In this document: one piece after another, positions 42,596 to 51,676 of the stretch | Numbering within the stretch: the stretch's first letter is position 1 | Layout: each line of letters begins with the position of its first letter | Assembly (NCBI GenBank): GCA_946186205.1 | Contig: CAMHMH010000003.1 | Coordinates: 62,001-126,000 of the forward strand | Origin: an uncultured Fretibacterium sp. | GTDB taxonomy: Bacteria > Synergistota > Synergistia > Synergistales > Aminobacteriaceae | Length of the DNA: 64,000 nt | Reading direction: 5' to 3' | The notes under the pieces: model-generated | The model's database searches: none | What the model saw: only the letters and a program-made list of their open reading frames with translations | Told to the model about the DNA's origin: nothing | Translations under genes and position numbers: made by a program

Positions 42596-43447
42596 TTGAA
42601 ACAATTCATAATCGTTACAGGCATGAGCGGCGCAGGAAAGACGATGACCCTCAAAGTCCTTGAGGATTTCGGCTTCACGACAATCGACAACCTTCCGCCG
42701 GAATTACTGCCTCAGCTTTTCGCGCTCCTCGAAAATTCACAGGCTCGCGGAGTAGTAGCTACTGTTGACGTACGAAACGTGAGCAGCAATTTCGTTAAGG
42801 TCATTGATGAAGTCTCGCACGCATGGAAAGGCACAGTAAAAGTTTTGTTCCTCACAGCGTCAGACGAGGAATTATTGAGGCGTTACGAAAGGACTCGAAG
42901 GGTTCATCCTCTGGGCAAAGGCTTGTCGATGAAAGAGAGCATACGCGCTGAACGTGAACTCCTTGCGCCAGTCCTCGACAAAGCAGACATTGTTATAGAC
43001 ACGTCAATGATGGATCTTCACCAGCACCGTGAAAGACTCGTGCGTGAATTTTTCGGCAATGACGGCGGAGTCTCAATCATCATCTCATCATTCGGATACA
43101 AATACGGAGTCCCGCAGGACGCGAGCTATGTGTTTGATGTCAGGTGTCTCCCTAATCCTTACTATGTCGACTCGCTCAAAGATCTTACGGGAAAAGACGA
43201 GGCCGTGAGAGATTACCTGCTTCAGTTCAGTGAGACACACGAGTTTGTTGCGCTCCTGAAAAAGTTTCTCGATTTCGCCGTTCCTCAGTTCCTAAGCAAC
43301 GTGAGGGGTCAGCTTCATGTCGCAATAGGCTGCACGGGAGGCCGGCACAGATCCGTAGCGGTCGCTGAATGGTTAGGCTCTTACTGCGCTTCAAAGTTCG
43401 AGGGAGTCAGCGTAGTTCACAGGGACAAAGGGCACGGCTCGAAATGA
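42596..43447 (+). CDS. rapZ: RNase adapter protein RapZ / nucleotide-binding YvcJ
   Basis: The 283-residue P-loop protein begins KQFIIVTGMSGAGKT (Walker A), then DFGFTTIDNLPPELL, and ends with the conserved VAIGCTGGRHRSV...RDKGH block that binds small RNA or sugar phosphate in relatives. TTG at 42596 is the start because AGGGGG lies seven bases upstream; the GTG at 42563 does not fit the family. It is coupled to yvcK by ATGA overlap. Confidence 0.95.
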   Translation: MKQFIIVTGMSGAGKTMTLKVLEDFGFTTIDNLPPELLPQLFALLENSQARGVVATVDVRNVSSNFVKVIDEVSHAWKGTVKVLFLTASDEELLRRYERTRRVHPLGKGLSMKESIRAERELLAPVLDKADIVIDTSMMDLHQHRERLVREFFGNDGGVSIIISSFGYKYGVPQDASYVFDVRCLPNPYYVDSLKDLTGKDEAVRDYLLQFSETHEFVALLKKFLDFAVPQFLSNVRGQLHVAIGCTGGRHRSVAVAEWLGSYCASKFEGVSVVHRDKGHGSK

Positions 43448-44538
43448 CATTGTTCATACTCGGAGTGATTACGACTCTCGTGATTCTCTTCATGTTCGGA
43501 AGGCTCAAATTATCATCGGGCAAGCCGGCACTCGAACGCGCAATTAACCGCAGACTGTCCGAGGGGCCTTATATCGTAGCTGTAGGAGGCGGGACAGGAC
43601 TCTCAACACTCCTGCGGGGCATAAAGTCTTTCACGAGAAACATAACGGCTGTTGTTGCTGTTACGGATGAAGGCGGCTCATCAGGCCGTATCCGAAACGA
43701 ATGGGGAATGCTTCCTCCCGGTGATGTGCGCAACTGCATAGCCGCTCTCGCTGAGAATGATTCGGAACTGAAGCGCATACTTGATTTCAGGTTTGACCGC
43801 GGAGAACTGAAGGGTCATAGCTTGGGTAATCTGCTGCTTCTCGCTGTTACGGAAATGAGCGGGGACTTCAGCAAGGCCGTTGAGAAAATGAATCATCTGC
43901 TTTCGATTCGCGGGCGTGTCTTGCCTGTAACAACTGAGGGCATTACGTTAATGGGAAAAACTCACGATGATTTGACGGTGAAAGGTGAGCTTAGTATTTC
44001 CGAACATGGCCGGGAGCTTTCAGAGATATGGTTAGAGCCTCACGACGCGAAGCCATTGCCTGATGTCCTTTCTGCGGTTGATGAGGCTGATGTGATTCTC
44101 TTAGGGCCTGGGAGTCTTTTCACGAGCGTGATACCTAACATACTCATGAAGGATTTTGCCGACAAGCTGAGGGACTCAAGTGTCCCGTCAATATACATCT
44201 GCAACTTGATGACACAGCCGGAAGAGACTCAGGGCTTCAGCATCACTAATCATCTTGAATGGGTAAGCGCGGCTTTAGGGAAATGCCCGGATTACATCAT
44301 CACAAACTCTGCGGCAATCCCTGAAGATGTTGTAGAACGTTACGCAAAAGAAGGAGCGACTCCGCTGTACCTTGACTCAGAACAGAAAATGAAGATTCAC
44401 AAAATGGGCTGTGAATTTGTCGAGGCCGATATTATGTCAGTGTATGACAACGCAAAAGAAAAGCGGGTTCTCAGGCATGACTCCCAAAAACTCGCTTCCG
44501 TGATCTTCAGGCTTATACGGAGAATTTACGGTGATTAA
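43444..44538 (+). CDS. yvcK: Gluconeogenesis/cell-envelope factor YvcK (GlmR-like), membrane-anchored
   Basis: The 364-residue protein has the CofD-like fold of YvcK: VAVGGGTGLSTLLRGIK, VTDEGGSSGRIR, PPGDVRNCIAAL, LLGPGSLFTSVIPNIL and ICNLMTQPEET. Relatives bind UDP-GlcNAc and steer carbon into cell-wall precursors. The first 20 residues form a hydrophobic helix (TLFILGVITTLVILFMFG), absent from Bacillus YvcK, so this one is probably membrane-tethered. whiA, the usual third gene, is missing. Its 3' end overlaps the convergent gene by four bases. Confidence 0.92.
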   Translation: MTLFILGVITTLVILFMFGRLKLSSGKPALERAINRRLSEGPYIVAVGGGTGLSTLLRGIKSFTRNITAVVAVTDEGGSSGRIRNEWGMLPPGDVRNCIAALAENDSELKRILDFRFDRGELKGHSLGNLLLLAVTEMSGDFSKAVEKMNHLLSIRGRVLPVTTEGITLMGKTHDDLTVKGELSISEHGRELSEIWLEPHDAKPLPDVLSAVDEADVILLGPGSLFTSVIPNILMKDFADKLRDSSVPSIYICNLMTQPEETQGFSITNHLEWVSAALGKCPDYIITNSAAIPEDVVERYAKEGATPLYLDSEQKMKIHKMGCEFVEADIMSVYDNAKEKRVLRHDSQKLASVIFRLIRRIYGD

Positions 44539-45173
44539 TTTTTCGGACGCTTCCCGACGGTATGAATGAGCGTGATACTCTGAGACGGTGAAAGTTTCAT
44601 GAGCTTTGCGAGATTATCCGCGTCAAATGACCCTCGCACAACGCAATTCCATCCGGCCGCCGCGCAATAGAGATATACATTCTGCATTACTGCCCCTGTA
44701 TGAGCAAAACCCCATCGGCGCACAAGCTCTTCAGGGGCTTTCATGTCCTCCCACAATGAAGCGTCATGAACATATGCGAGATTCACCGCTGCTTTTGCGA
44801 CAAATGGCTGCATTCCTGTTTCGGCTCTGTGATCTCCTTCCGCAGTAATTTCTAGGCTGTGCGATTTCGGATCATATTTGCTGACTCCCTCACGTGTGAA
44901 GGCGTAAATCGCTGTGTCCTGTTTTCCCATTGCGACGGGGTAAACTAATTTTCCGTCCGGGCGGTTCACTCCTCCTGCTGCCCATAAGAGATTAGAGAGC
45001 TCCTGAAGAGTCAAATCTTCCTCCGAGAAATCGCGGTCAGTTCTCCTGAATGTCAATGCCTCAGTGAGACTCATCGGGCAGTTTTTGTCAGGCTCAGGAA
45101 GTTTCACAGGCTCGGAAAATGCGCATCCGGCCATGACCATGACAACACATAACGCAAGAATAACTTTCTTCAT
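44535..45173 (-). CDS. Exported nitroreductase-family (SagB-like) lipoprotein
   Basis: The 212-residue product has a signal peptide with a probable lipobox (VVMVMAGC, Cys16). The rest is a nitroreductase fold: MSLTEALTFRRTDRDFSEEDLTLQELSNLLWAAGGVNRP with the FMN-contacting RR-R, and near the end WGFAHTGAVMQNVYLYCAAAGWNCVVRGSFD. Nitroreductases are usually cytoplasmic FMN enzymes; an exported one would need FMN outside the membrane. The apbE product in this window, a flavin transferase, is also exported, but a link is only suggestive. Confidence 0.82.
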   Translation of the reverse strand: MKKVILALCVVMVMAGCAFSEPVKLPEPDKNCPMSLTEALTFRRTDRDFSEEDLTLQELSNLLWAAGGVNRPDGKLVYPVAMGKQDTAIYAFTREGVSKYDPKSHSLEITAEGDHRAETGMQPFVAKAAVNLAYVHDASLWEDMKAPEELVRRWGFAHTGAVMQNVYLYCAAAGWNCVVRGSFDADNLAKLMKLSPSQSITLIHTVGKRPKN

Positions 45174-45185
45174 GATTAATCACTC

Positions 45186-45689
45186 CTAATTTGCTTTGAG
45201 CTGTATGATTTGAGCCTCGATATTCTGAAGCTGCAAACGCAATTGTGCTTTCACATTTTCGTCCTGCTCGCGGTTCAACTGCTGCTGAATTTCGTTCTTC
45301 TGACGCTGCAATTCTTCGAGTTCGTCATCACTGCTTGTGCTTGATTCACTCTGAGATGCCCCGGGTGATTTCGGCTGTTCAGTTTCGAGTAGGCGATTCG
45401 GTTTTGATGACTCTGACTCTGAATCGGCCTGTGAGGTTTCGTGCGCGGGTGTGTAATCGACTCTGAGATTCCCGGACTCGTCATGCGAGACGCTGTAGAC
45501 TCCTTCTGGTTTGACTCCGGCGGGGCTGCCTTTGTCGTAAGAGTCAACTTCTGCGGCTCTCGGTTCGTTCTGAACGTTTTGATTCTGAATCGCCTGCTGT
45601 GATTCGCCGGATTGATTCGCGGACTGTGCTTCACGTTCTGCGCGTATCGTGTACTGCTGAACGTTTTCATTTATGCCCTCAACGCTCAT
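45186..45689 (-). CDS. Low-complexity protein with C-terminal coiled coil, unknown function
   Basis: The 167-residue product starts MSVEGINENVQQYTIRAERE (ATG at 45689 with AAAGGAAG upstream). The middle is Ser/Gln/Glu-rich and probably disordered, with one ordered stretch (GVYSVSHDESGNLRVDYTP). Residues about 120-165 form a strong coiled coil (ELEELQRQKNEIQQQL and onward). No signal peptide. Part of the disordered region is encoded by copies of the genome repeat unit at 45373, 45392 and 45426, with the same 19 and 34 base spacing as the intergenic arrays. No family recognised. Confidence 0.7.
   Translation of the reverse strand: MSVEGINENVQQYTIRAEREAQSANQSGESQQAIQNQNVQNEPRAAEVDSYDKGSPAGVKPEGVYSVSHDESGNLRVDYTPAHETSQADSESESSKPNRLLETEQPKSPGASQSESSTSSDDELEELQRQKNEIQQQLNREQDENVKAQLRLQLQNIEAQIIQLKAN
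45364..45440. repeat. Repeat units inside a coding gene
   Basis: GGC anchors of units resembling CGGCGATTCGGTTTTGA occur at 45373, 45392 and 45426. The 19- and 34-base spacings equal those in array 2, and the orientation is the same. They encode part of the disordered region of the gene at 45186-45689. Confidence 0.55.
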
Positions 45690-45763
45690 TATGATTACTT
45701 CCTTTCGTTGGGATAAAGATATAATACTCCTTATCACCCGTTACATGTAAGGAGATTTTATGA

Positions 45764-47662
45764 ATGCGAAAAATTTTTACGGCTCTGATATTCTCATTGC
45801 TTGTTAGTGTCTCATATGCTGCTGAAGTTCCGAGAGCGAATCTTGACGAGGCAGAACGATTTTTCAACAACGCATACATTCACTTCATGAGGCGAGATTA
45901 CCGGGACGCGCAAGTATATTTAGACCAGGCAATACGCGAGAACACATACATGGTTGACTACTATTTGCTGTCAGCGTTGAACCTTAACCGCATGGGCTAC
46001 ACTGACGAATCAATGACGGCTCTTAACGGCTATCTTGAAGTCCGCCCGCTTGATGTTTCAGCACCGAGAATACGCAGGAATTTCGACGAGCAGGACAGGG
46101 TATTGCGTTCCGTATTGGGCACTGCTCCTATCCCGGTGTCATGGAGATATTCAGAGTCAAACGTCCAGTCCGAATGGCGCACAGGATACACGCGGCCTTT
46201 CAGCATTCGGGGACTCGGCAAAGTTCGCTCGCTCGGAAACACGATATGCATTCCCGATCAGTTCGGCGACAAGCTATACATTCGCCAGCAGTACCGCAGC
46301 TTTATGGGCATACCCGGAAGCCTCCGCGTTGTGAATGTTCCTTCTCCTGTGATTTCGATTCCTATGGGCGATGGGACATTCAGAATCTTTAACGCTGACG
46401 GTGATGTTTACACGCTAAATTCTGCGAGTCTCAATGAGGAAAATGTTTCGGCTGATTATGCGTACACGCTTCCTTCAGTTGTGGTTACTGACGCTGAAAT
46501 GATCGCTGCGAATCTTTTTGCCGTCTCAGACCCTGCCGAAAGAAATATTGCCTTCTACAGCACAGCAAGAGGAGACGTGCGAGTCAGATATTGGCGGCCT
46601 CCGTTAAGGGACGGGGATTTTCTGTTTGAGCCTGTAGCTGTTGAGAGCTATGCGGACTGGCTCGCGGTTGCTGACCGAATGAATGACCGTATATACCTCG
46701 TGAACGTCATCAGCCATGAATATTTTGTCATCAACGGAATCATAAAGCCGAGAGATCTTGCGTGGTCCGGAACTGGCGAGCTTTATGTGATTACTGACGA
46801 GGGGAATATCTTTGACTTCATTATAGACTTTGGGACTCGCACATACGCTAACAGATATGCGGGGGCCTGGCGTGAAGGCGTAAAAAATGCGTGGTCATTC
46901 TTCAAGAGTCCTGAAGGTGATATTAGCTGGCTTGATATGAGCGCGTCAAGAATCTACAAGTCCATAATGATGCCTGACCGTGATGACGTTCCCGGCTTCC
47001 TGAGCATATACAACCCCTCAATAGCCGCTGACACTGCGAACCGTGAGAGCTTTATCATCGACGCTGTTTTGATGTCGCCGTTCATGCACTACGCGAACAA
47101 CGCAAGAATTATCGCCCAATCCGTTTGGAACGACAGAAATATGCGCTGCAATGTTTTGTGGCAGAGACCGAGAGCATTTGACGCTGTACTCTTTCACACG
47201 CCTGTGCCGAGGGGAACTGTTTTTCCGTTAAACGTAAGGCCGTCGCAAATTAATTCCGGGCGTGATGTCTCGTCTGTATTGTCGTCAGTATGGCTTCTTC
47301 ACCGCGAGACTCTCACGAATGTTATTGTTGACTCATCGATAAATTTTGCGGAGGAAGATATTTTGATGCTTCTGAAATTCTGCATGCTTAACGGTCTTGA
47401 GCTTGATATTTACGCCCGCGATGTTCCTTCACTGGGACTTGTTCGCGCAAGCTCATTCACGGGCGGGAAGACTCTATATTCTCTTGGTGATACTCTTGAT
47501 TTGCCGGTGCAGAGGACTCATTTGCAGCTTCAGATTCCGCTGCCTGAAGAGTTATCGTCATCAGGTTATCCGGGGCGGTCAATGCTCGCTGTGTATCTCG
47601 ACGCAGGACTCATTCAGTCGCGCTCGTGGATTCCTTTGTACCCTGACATGTTCACGCGGTAA
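45764..47662 (+). CDS. Exported TPR and beta-propeller-like protein
   Basis: The 632-residue product has a signal peptide (cleavage after SYAA). Two or three TPR helices follow at about 25-105 (LDEAERFFNNAYIHFMRRDYRDAQVYLDQAI). From about 130 to 400 there are beta-rich repeats with NHL/propeller flavour (GLGKVRSLGNTICIPDQFGDKLY, PRDLAWSGTGELYVITDEGN). The C-terminal 230 residues are unassigned, with a possible alpha/beta part (LTNVIVDSSINFAEEDILMLLKF). It probably sits in the periplasm and may scaffold a complex. AAGGAG precedes the ATG. Confidence 0.75.
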   Translation: MRKIFTALIFSLLVSVSYAAEVPRANLDEAERFFNNAYIHFMRRDYRDAQVYLDQAIRENTYMVDYYLLSALNLNRMGYTDESMTALNGYLEVRPLDVSAPRIRRNFDEQDRVLRSVLGTAPIPVSWRYSESNVQSEWRTGYTRPFSIRGLGKVRSLGNTICIPDQFGDKLYIRQQYRSFMGIPGSLRVVNVPSPVISIPMGDGTFRIFNADGDVYTLNSASLNEENVSADYAYTLPSVVVTDAEMIAANLFAVSDPAERNIAFYSTARGDVRVRYWRPPLRDGDFLFEPVAVESYADWLAVADRMNDRIYLVNVISHEYFVINGIIKPRDLAWSGTGELYVITDEGNIFDFIIDFGTRTYANRYAGAWREGVKNAWSFFKSPEGDISWLDMSASRIYKSIMMPDRDDVPGFLSIYNPSIAADTANRESFIIDAVLMSPFMHYANNARIIAQSVWNDRNMRCNVLWQRPRAFDAVLFHTPVPRGTVFPLNVRPSQINSGRDVSSVLSSVWLLHRETLTNVIVDSSINFAEEDILMLLKFCMLNGLELDIYARDVPSLGLVRASSFTGGKTLYSLGDTLDLPVQRTHLQLQIPLPEELSSSGYPGRSMLAVYLDAGLIQSRSWIPLYPDMFTR

Positions 47663-49141
47663 TCACTGCGCGTATTCGGGTCGGTAAAGATTTCCGTCAA
47701 TCTCATAATCCGGGGGAGTCGGGACGGTCTTAACGGAATGGCTTTCAGACAGCGGGAAATATCCGTAGATTGTCCCGATTAATGACTTGTCCTGACTCTG
47801 AATGATTACTCTTGTACGTGTGAACGTGAAAATCATATTGTCATGCTGAATTTCTGTCTGATATTTTCCGGGAGTCTTCTGCGTGTTGAGAGACTCTATG
47901 CTTTCTTTTCCGTAACGTCCCAATGAAGCGAGATATGCATAGTCAAAATCTTTCGGGCTGACCTTCCCGGTTTGAAGCCGTGAGATCTGGTCGTTTGCTG
48001 ACAGCCTCAGAGGGTCAAGAACAGGCGAGTTCATCAAAAGCACAATGGCGGCCATGAAGAGAACGCAAGCAATATTGACGCGCCCAATCGACAAAGGCCA
48101 GTTTCGCGCGATGACTGTCCCGGCGTAAGCGATTCCCCATATGCCTGTCGTGATTGCGAGAAATCCTGCCTGCACTCTGTCAGTTGTGAGTCCGTACTGC
48201 GATATTCTCAGGTTCAGCGAGTAGAGGCACAACACAGTGTAAACAGGAAGGCACAACAGCGAGACTTGAGCAAGTATATCAATGCTGCGAGTCCTGAACG
48301 CTGACTTTGACCCGTCAAGCCACGCCGCATTAGCAAGAATTATCGTTCCAGCCTGCATGAGAAGCATTAACGTTGAAGCCTGGCCCGTGTTCCACAACGC
48401 ATTGAGGCTCGACGCTCCCCCGCGAAAGAGGCACGCAAGAAACGCAAGCGACAGTAACGAGAAGAACGGCAGCAGCCACGCAAGGACAGACAATAACCAC
48501 CTGCCGAGCGAATCGATTCCTGGATGCTTTATCGCTATGCTTATTGAGACCGCAATAATTATTGATGTCAGAGGCACAGCGCATACAGGCGTGATGATTA
48601 TCAGCGGCACTAAATGAAGTCCCACAATGTCGAACAGAAGCCCGGCCGTTATGAGCAGTCCCCAGAAGACCGCAATCACTATTGAAGCCTGAAACAGAAG
48701 GAACAAATTTCTGCAAAGCTGAAAGAATATCTCACTGTAGGGAATCTTCCAGCTCCATGAAGCTATTCGGCACTGGAAGTAAGGCACAATCAGAAACACG
48801 GCCATTGAGATTCGCACAAGATCCGATTTCTGCTGCGGTATCGTGTCAAAGCTCCCGTATGACCACAAACGATATACCCATAACGCAAGAAGCACCGCCG
48901 TTAATCCCGCAAGAAGATTCCACAAACGCCGCCCCCAATGTTCTTGTGAGAGCCAGAACACAAAAGGGACTAGCAATATCACCGGGAGAGGCATGAACGC
49001 AATGAAGCGCGGAAAACTTATCTTTAGCTGTGCGAGCGCGGGAAGTCCTGACGTTATGAGGGCATATATTCCGAGAAAGATTCCCTGTATCAGTGCCGTT
49101 ACTGCTACGCAAATATATCTGTTCCTGTCTGTTCTGTTCAT
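47663..49141 (-). CDS. DUF4153-like polytopic membrane protein
   Basis: The 492-residue integral membrane protein has about 11-12 hydrophobic helices in the first 400 residues. The soluble tail contains KVSPKDFDYAYLASLGRYG and later YEIDGNLYRPEY, which I associate with DUF4153. Also visible is LRISQYGLTTDRVQAGFLAI, the typical YGLT-xR motif of that family. Function unknown, probably at the inner membrane. It abuts the preceding convergent gene with no intergenic base and precedes a lipid-binding-like exported protein on the opposite side. Confidence 0.72.
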   Translation of the reverse strand: MNRTDRNRYICVAVTALIQGIFLGIYALITSGLPALAQLKISFPRFIAFMPLPVILLVPFVFWLSQEHWGRRLWNLLAGLTAVLLALWVYRLWSYGSFDTIPQQKSDLVRISMAVFLIVPYFQCRIASWSWKIPYSEIFFQLCRNLFLLFQASIVIAVFWGLLITAGLLFDIVGLHLVPLIIITPVCAVPLTSIIIAVSISIAIKHPGIDSLGRWLLSVLAWLLPFFSLLSLAFLACLFRGGASSLNALWNTGQASTLMLLMQAGTIILANAAWLDGSKSAFRTRSIDILAQVSLLCLPVYTVLCLYSLNLRISQYGLTTDRVQAGFLAITTGIWGIAYAGTVIARNWPLSIGRVNIACVLFMAAIVLLMNSPVLDPLRLSANDQISRLQTGKVSPKDFDYAYLASLGRYGKESIESLNTQKTPGKYQTEIQHDNMIFTFTRTRVIIQSQDKSLIGTIYGYFPLSESHSVKTVPTPPDYEIDGNLYRPEYAQ

Positions 49142-49150
49142 GGCCGGGCG

Positions 49151-49876
49151 TTATTTCGTGTATGTGTACTTCAGGCCGTTTTCGACTGGCTTGGGAAGAG
49201 TCCTCGTTGAAAGAATCGCAGCTCCGTCTTTAAGCTCGACTTTGTGAAGCGTCATAGGAAGGGGGAATCTGTTGAGGTCAAGTATCGGCTGTATGTCAGA
49301 AAGTGCTTTCTTTGTTACGTAGTCGGGAAGATCCATCTTGTTGATTTTCACTTGAGGATCTTTCAGCCAGATCTCTTTGCCCTTCACGATTTTGAAATTG
49401 CTCGTTGCCTCTATCAAGATGTCGAGGATTCCGAATCTGTAGTAGCCTCTTCCTGAAAGCCCCGAAGGTTTTATGTGCATTGACATGTCGTGCCATTCGC
49501 TGCCGTCGTCGCCGAATGTACGATCCTTTATCGCCTTGTTCACGTCGTCTTCATTGATGTTTGCGATTGACTGAATACTTATTGCTGACTTGCATTCTAC
49601 GTTGCCTGATTTCCAGTTTGATGGCTCATTGAATTGTACGTCCCTCATTCTTACTGTGATGCCGTTCACCCTGAAGCCCTCAATCACAAGCCCGGTCAAG
49701 CTCATGTAGATGTCGTTGAAGTGCCCTGTCTCATCAGGAAGCTCATCAACAAAAATTTCTCCCTTCTCGATTCCGAACTGCCCGGCATAATACGCAAGAA
49801 GATCATCAACAGGATCAGCGCAGGAAATCCCCGCAAGCATTAACACAAGCAGGGAAGCACAAATAATTTTACGCAA
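49151..49876 (-). CDS. Exported DUF2993/LmeA-like protein
   Basis: About 241 residues with a signal peptide (LLVLMLAGISCADP; a cysteine lies near the cleavage site, so lipidation is possible). The mature part has alternating beta-strands and amphipathic segments (IYMSLTGLVIEGFRVNGITV, then LPDYVTKKALSDIQPILDLN and LHKVELKDGAAILS). This resembles DUF2993 lipid-binding proteins. TTG at 49876 is preferred over 49909 because AGGACGG lies upstream and it gives a normal signal peptide. It is divergent from dnaG. Confidence 0.65.
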   Translation of the reverse strand: MRKIICASLLVLMLAGISCADPVDDLLAYYAGQFGIEKGEIFVDELPDETGHFNDIYMSLTGLVIEGFRVNGITVRMRDVQFNEPSNWKSGNVECKSAISIQSIANINEDDVNKAIKDRTFGDDGSEWHDMSMHIKPSGLSGRGYYRFGILDILIEATSNFKIVKGKEIWLKDPQVKINKMDLPDYVTKKALSDIQPILDLNRFPLPMTLHKVELKDGAAILSTRTLPKPVENGLKYTYTK

Positions 49877-49912
49877 AGTGTAACACCGTCCTAAATGGAT
49901 TTTACACACAAT

Positions 49913-49918
49913 TATAAT
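49913..49918 (+). promoter_or_regulatory. -10 box suggesting a leaderless dnaG transcript
   Basis: TATAAT lies six bases upstream of the dnaG ATG at 49925, so the predicted transcription start coincides with the A of the start codon. No Shine-Dalgarno is visible. No convincing -35 is seen. Confidence 0.45.
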
Positions 49919-49924
49919 ATAACT

Positions 49925-51676
49925 ATGAACAACAGCAGACTCATTGAAGACATTAAATCATCTCTCGACATTTCGGACATCATAGGCCAGTTCACAGCGT
50001 TACGAAAAACGCGGCGGGGCTGGTCTGGTTTGTGTCCTTTTCACGATGAGAAGACTCCCTCGTTCCATGTCTATACGGACTCGCAGAGCTATTATTGTTT
50101 CTCATGCCACGAGGCCGGGGATATATTCACGTTTGTCATGAAGAAGAACGGACTCACATTCCCGGAGGCATTAGAGCTTTTAGCGTCAAGGGCCGGGATT
50201 GATATTGAGAGTTACGGACAGAAACGTGAGAAGCGCGCAAGGAGTCTTTATGACGTTATGAGCATGGCCGATGAGTATTACCGCCAGAATTTTGCGAGGC
50301 TTCCGGGCGGAAGAGCATACATTGAGCGACGCGGCATTACGATTCCTGAAGCTGAGTCATTCGGGCTTGGTTATGCGCCGGACTCTTGGGACGGACTCAT
50401 TCAGGCGATGACTCAAAAGGGAGTCGGCATGCGCGAGCTTGTTGACGCTGGATTAGTCATTGAGAGTGAGAGAGGATTCTACGACAGATTCCGGGGGCGG
50501 GTGATTTTCCCTGTGCGTGATGTTTCTGGAAGGGTTATAGCTTTCGGTGGGCGCGCTGTTGTTCAGGACAGCAGAAACGCAAAGTACATCAATTCGCCTG
50601 AGACTGAAATTTACCACAAGCGCAACAGTTTATACCTTCTCAATCTTGCATCGTCCCACATTCGCGAGAAGGGCTACAGCATTTTGTGCGAGGGATATAT
50701 GGACGCATTGAGGCTCCACAAGTCCGGGTTTCGTGAGAGCGTCGCTTCACTTGGCACTTCATTGACGGCGGAACAGGCGCATTTGCTTAAGCGTTTTGCT
50801 GACACCTGCTACATATGCTACGACGGAGACCCGGCCGGGATAAAGGCTGCCTTGCGGGGAATGTATATTCTTGCTGAGAACGGACTAGATGTTCACGTTG
50901 TGAGACTCCCGGAAGGACAAGACCCCGATGACTTTCTGAGAGCGAATCCCCCTGAAAGTTTCAGGAAGGCTCTTGATGATTCACTGCCGTTGATCCCGTA
51001 TCATGTTGAGACTATAAGGACTGAGCTTGAAGATCCGTTGCGGAGGAAAAAAGCCCTCAATGATTTATGGGAAGGCGTGAAGCGAATCAGCCCGGACGAA
51101 TCATCACAGTACATTGCGAGTCTGAGTCAGGCGTTCCGAATCCCTCCTGAAGAACTGAGAAAACGAATCTTCAGCCGCGAGTCGAATCCTGAAGAGTCAA
51201 AAACTGAGTCCCCGTCTCAAAATCAACCGTCTGAAGCTCTTGCTGTCGATAACGAACTGGAGTGCGCGTTCTGTGCCATGCTTGCGAACTTCAGAGAGTA
51301 CCGACTCATTACTAAGCCCGGAGAAATTTACGGCCTTCTCACGAACCCTGAAGCACAAATCACGGCTGAAGCAATGCTCAATGACAGCCCGGAGAACGTG
51401 ATTAACATGTGGCGTACAACAGGCGATACGAATCTGATGGGGATAATTGCGCGCGGTGAGATAGCTCTTGAGGGAATGAAAATACCGCAGGGCGAAAAGT
51501 GGCGGCATGTTTACTCGGGACTTGAGAAGCTGAGAATTGAACGCCGTATCCGTGAGATTGAGTCTCGAATGGCAACAATATCAACAAATACGGCAGAGGA
51601 TGCGCAAGAGGAAATGAAAAAGTTAATGCAAGAGTTTACTTCACTTCTGCAAAAACGACAGGGATTAAAGATTTAG
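49925..51676 (+). CDS. dnaG: DNA primase
   Basis: The 583-residue primase makes RNA primers at the replication fork. The CHC2 zinc finger is intact (LCPFHDEKTPSF then YYCFSCHEAGDIF). The catalytic core (YINSPETEIYHKRNSLYLL) and TOPRIM acidic motifs follow (LCEGYMDALRL, CYDGDPAG, PEGQDPDDFL). The C-terminal DnaB-binding region diverges. ATG at 49925 fits the family start; an upstream ATG at 49895 would add ten residues. The gene is not linked to rpoD. Its 3' end overlaps apbE by 41 bases. Confidence 0.95.
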   Translation: MNNSRLIEDIKSSLDISDIIGQFTALRKTRRGWSGLCPFHDEKTPSFHVYTDSQSYYCFSCHEAGDIFTFVMKKNGLTFPEALELLASRAGIDIESYGQKREKRARSLYDVMSMADEYYRQNFARLPGGRAYIERRGITIPEAESFGLGYAPDSWDGLIQAMTQKGVGMRELVDAGLVIESERGFYDRFRGRVIFPVRDVSGRVIAFGGRAVVQDSRNAKYINSPETEIYHKRNSLYLLNLASSHIREKGYSILCEGYMDALRLHKSGFRESVASLGTSLTAEQAHLLKRFADTCYICYDGDPAGIKAALRGMYILAENGLDVHVVRLPEGQDPDDFLRANPPESFRKALDDSLPLIPYHVETIRTELEDPLRRKKALNDLWEGVKRISPDESSQYIASLSQAFRIPPEELRKRIFSRESNPEESKTESPSQNQPSEALAVDNELECAFCAMLANFREYRLITKPGEIYGLLTNPEAQITAEAMLNDSPENVINMWRTTGDTNLMGIIARGEIALEGMKIPQGEKWRHVYSGLEKLRIERRIREIESRMATISTNTAEDAQEEMKKLMQEFTSLLQKRQGLKI

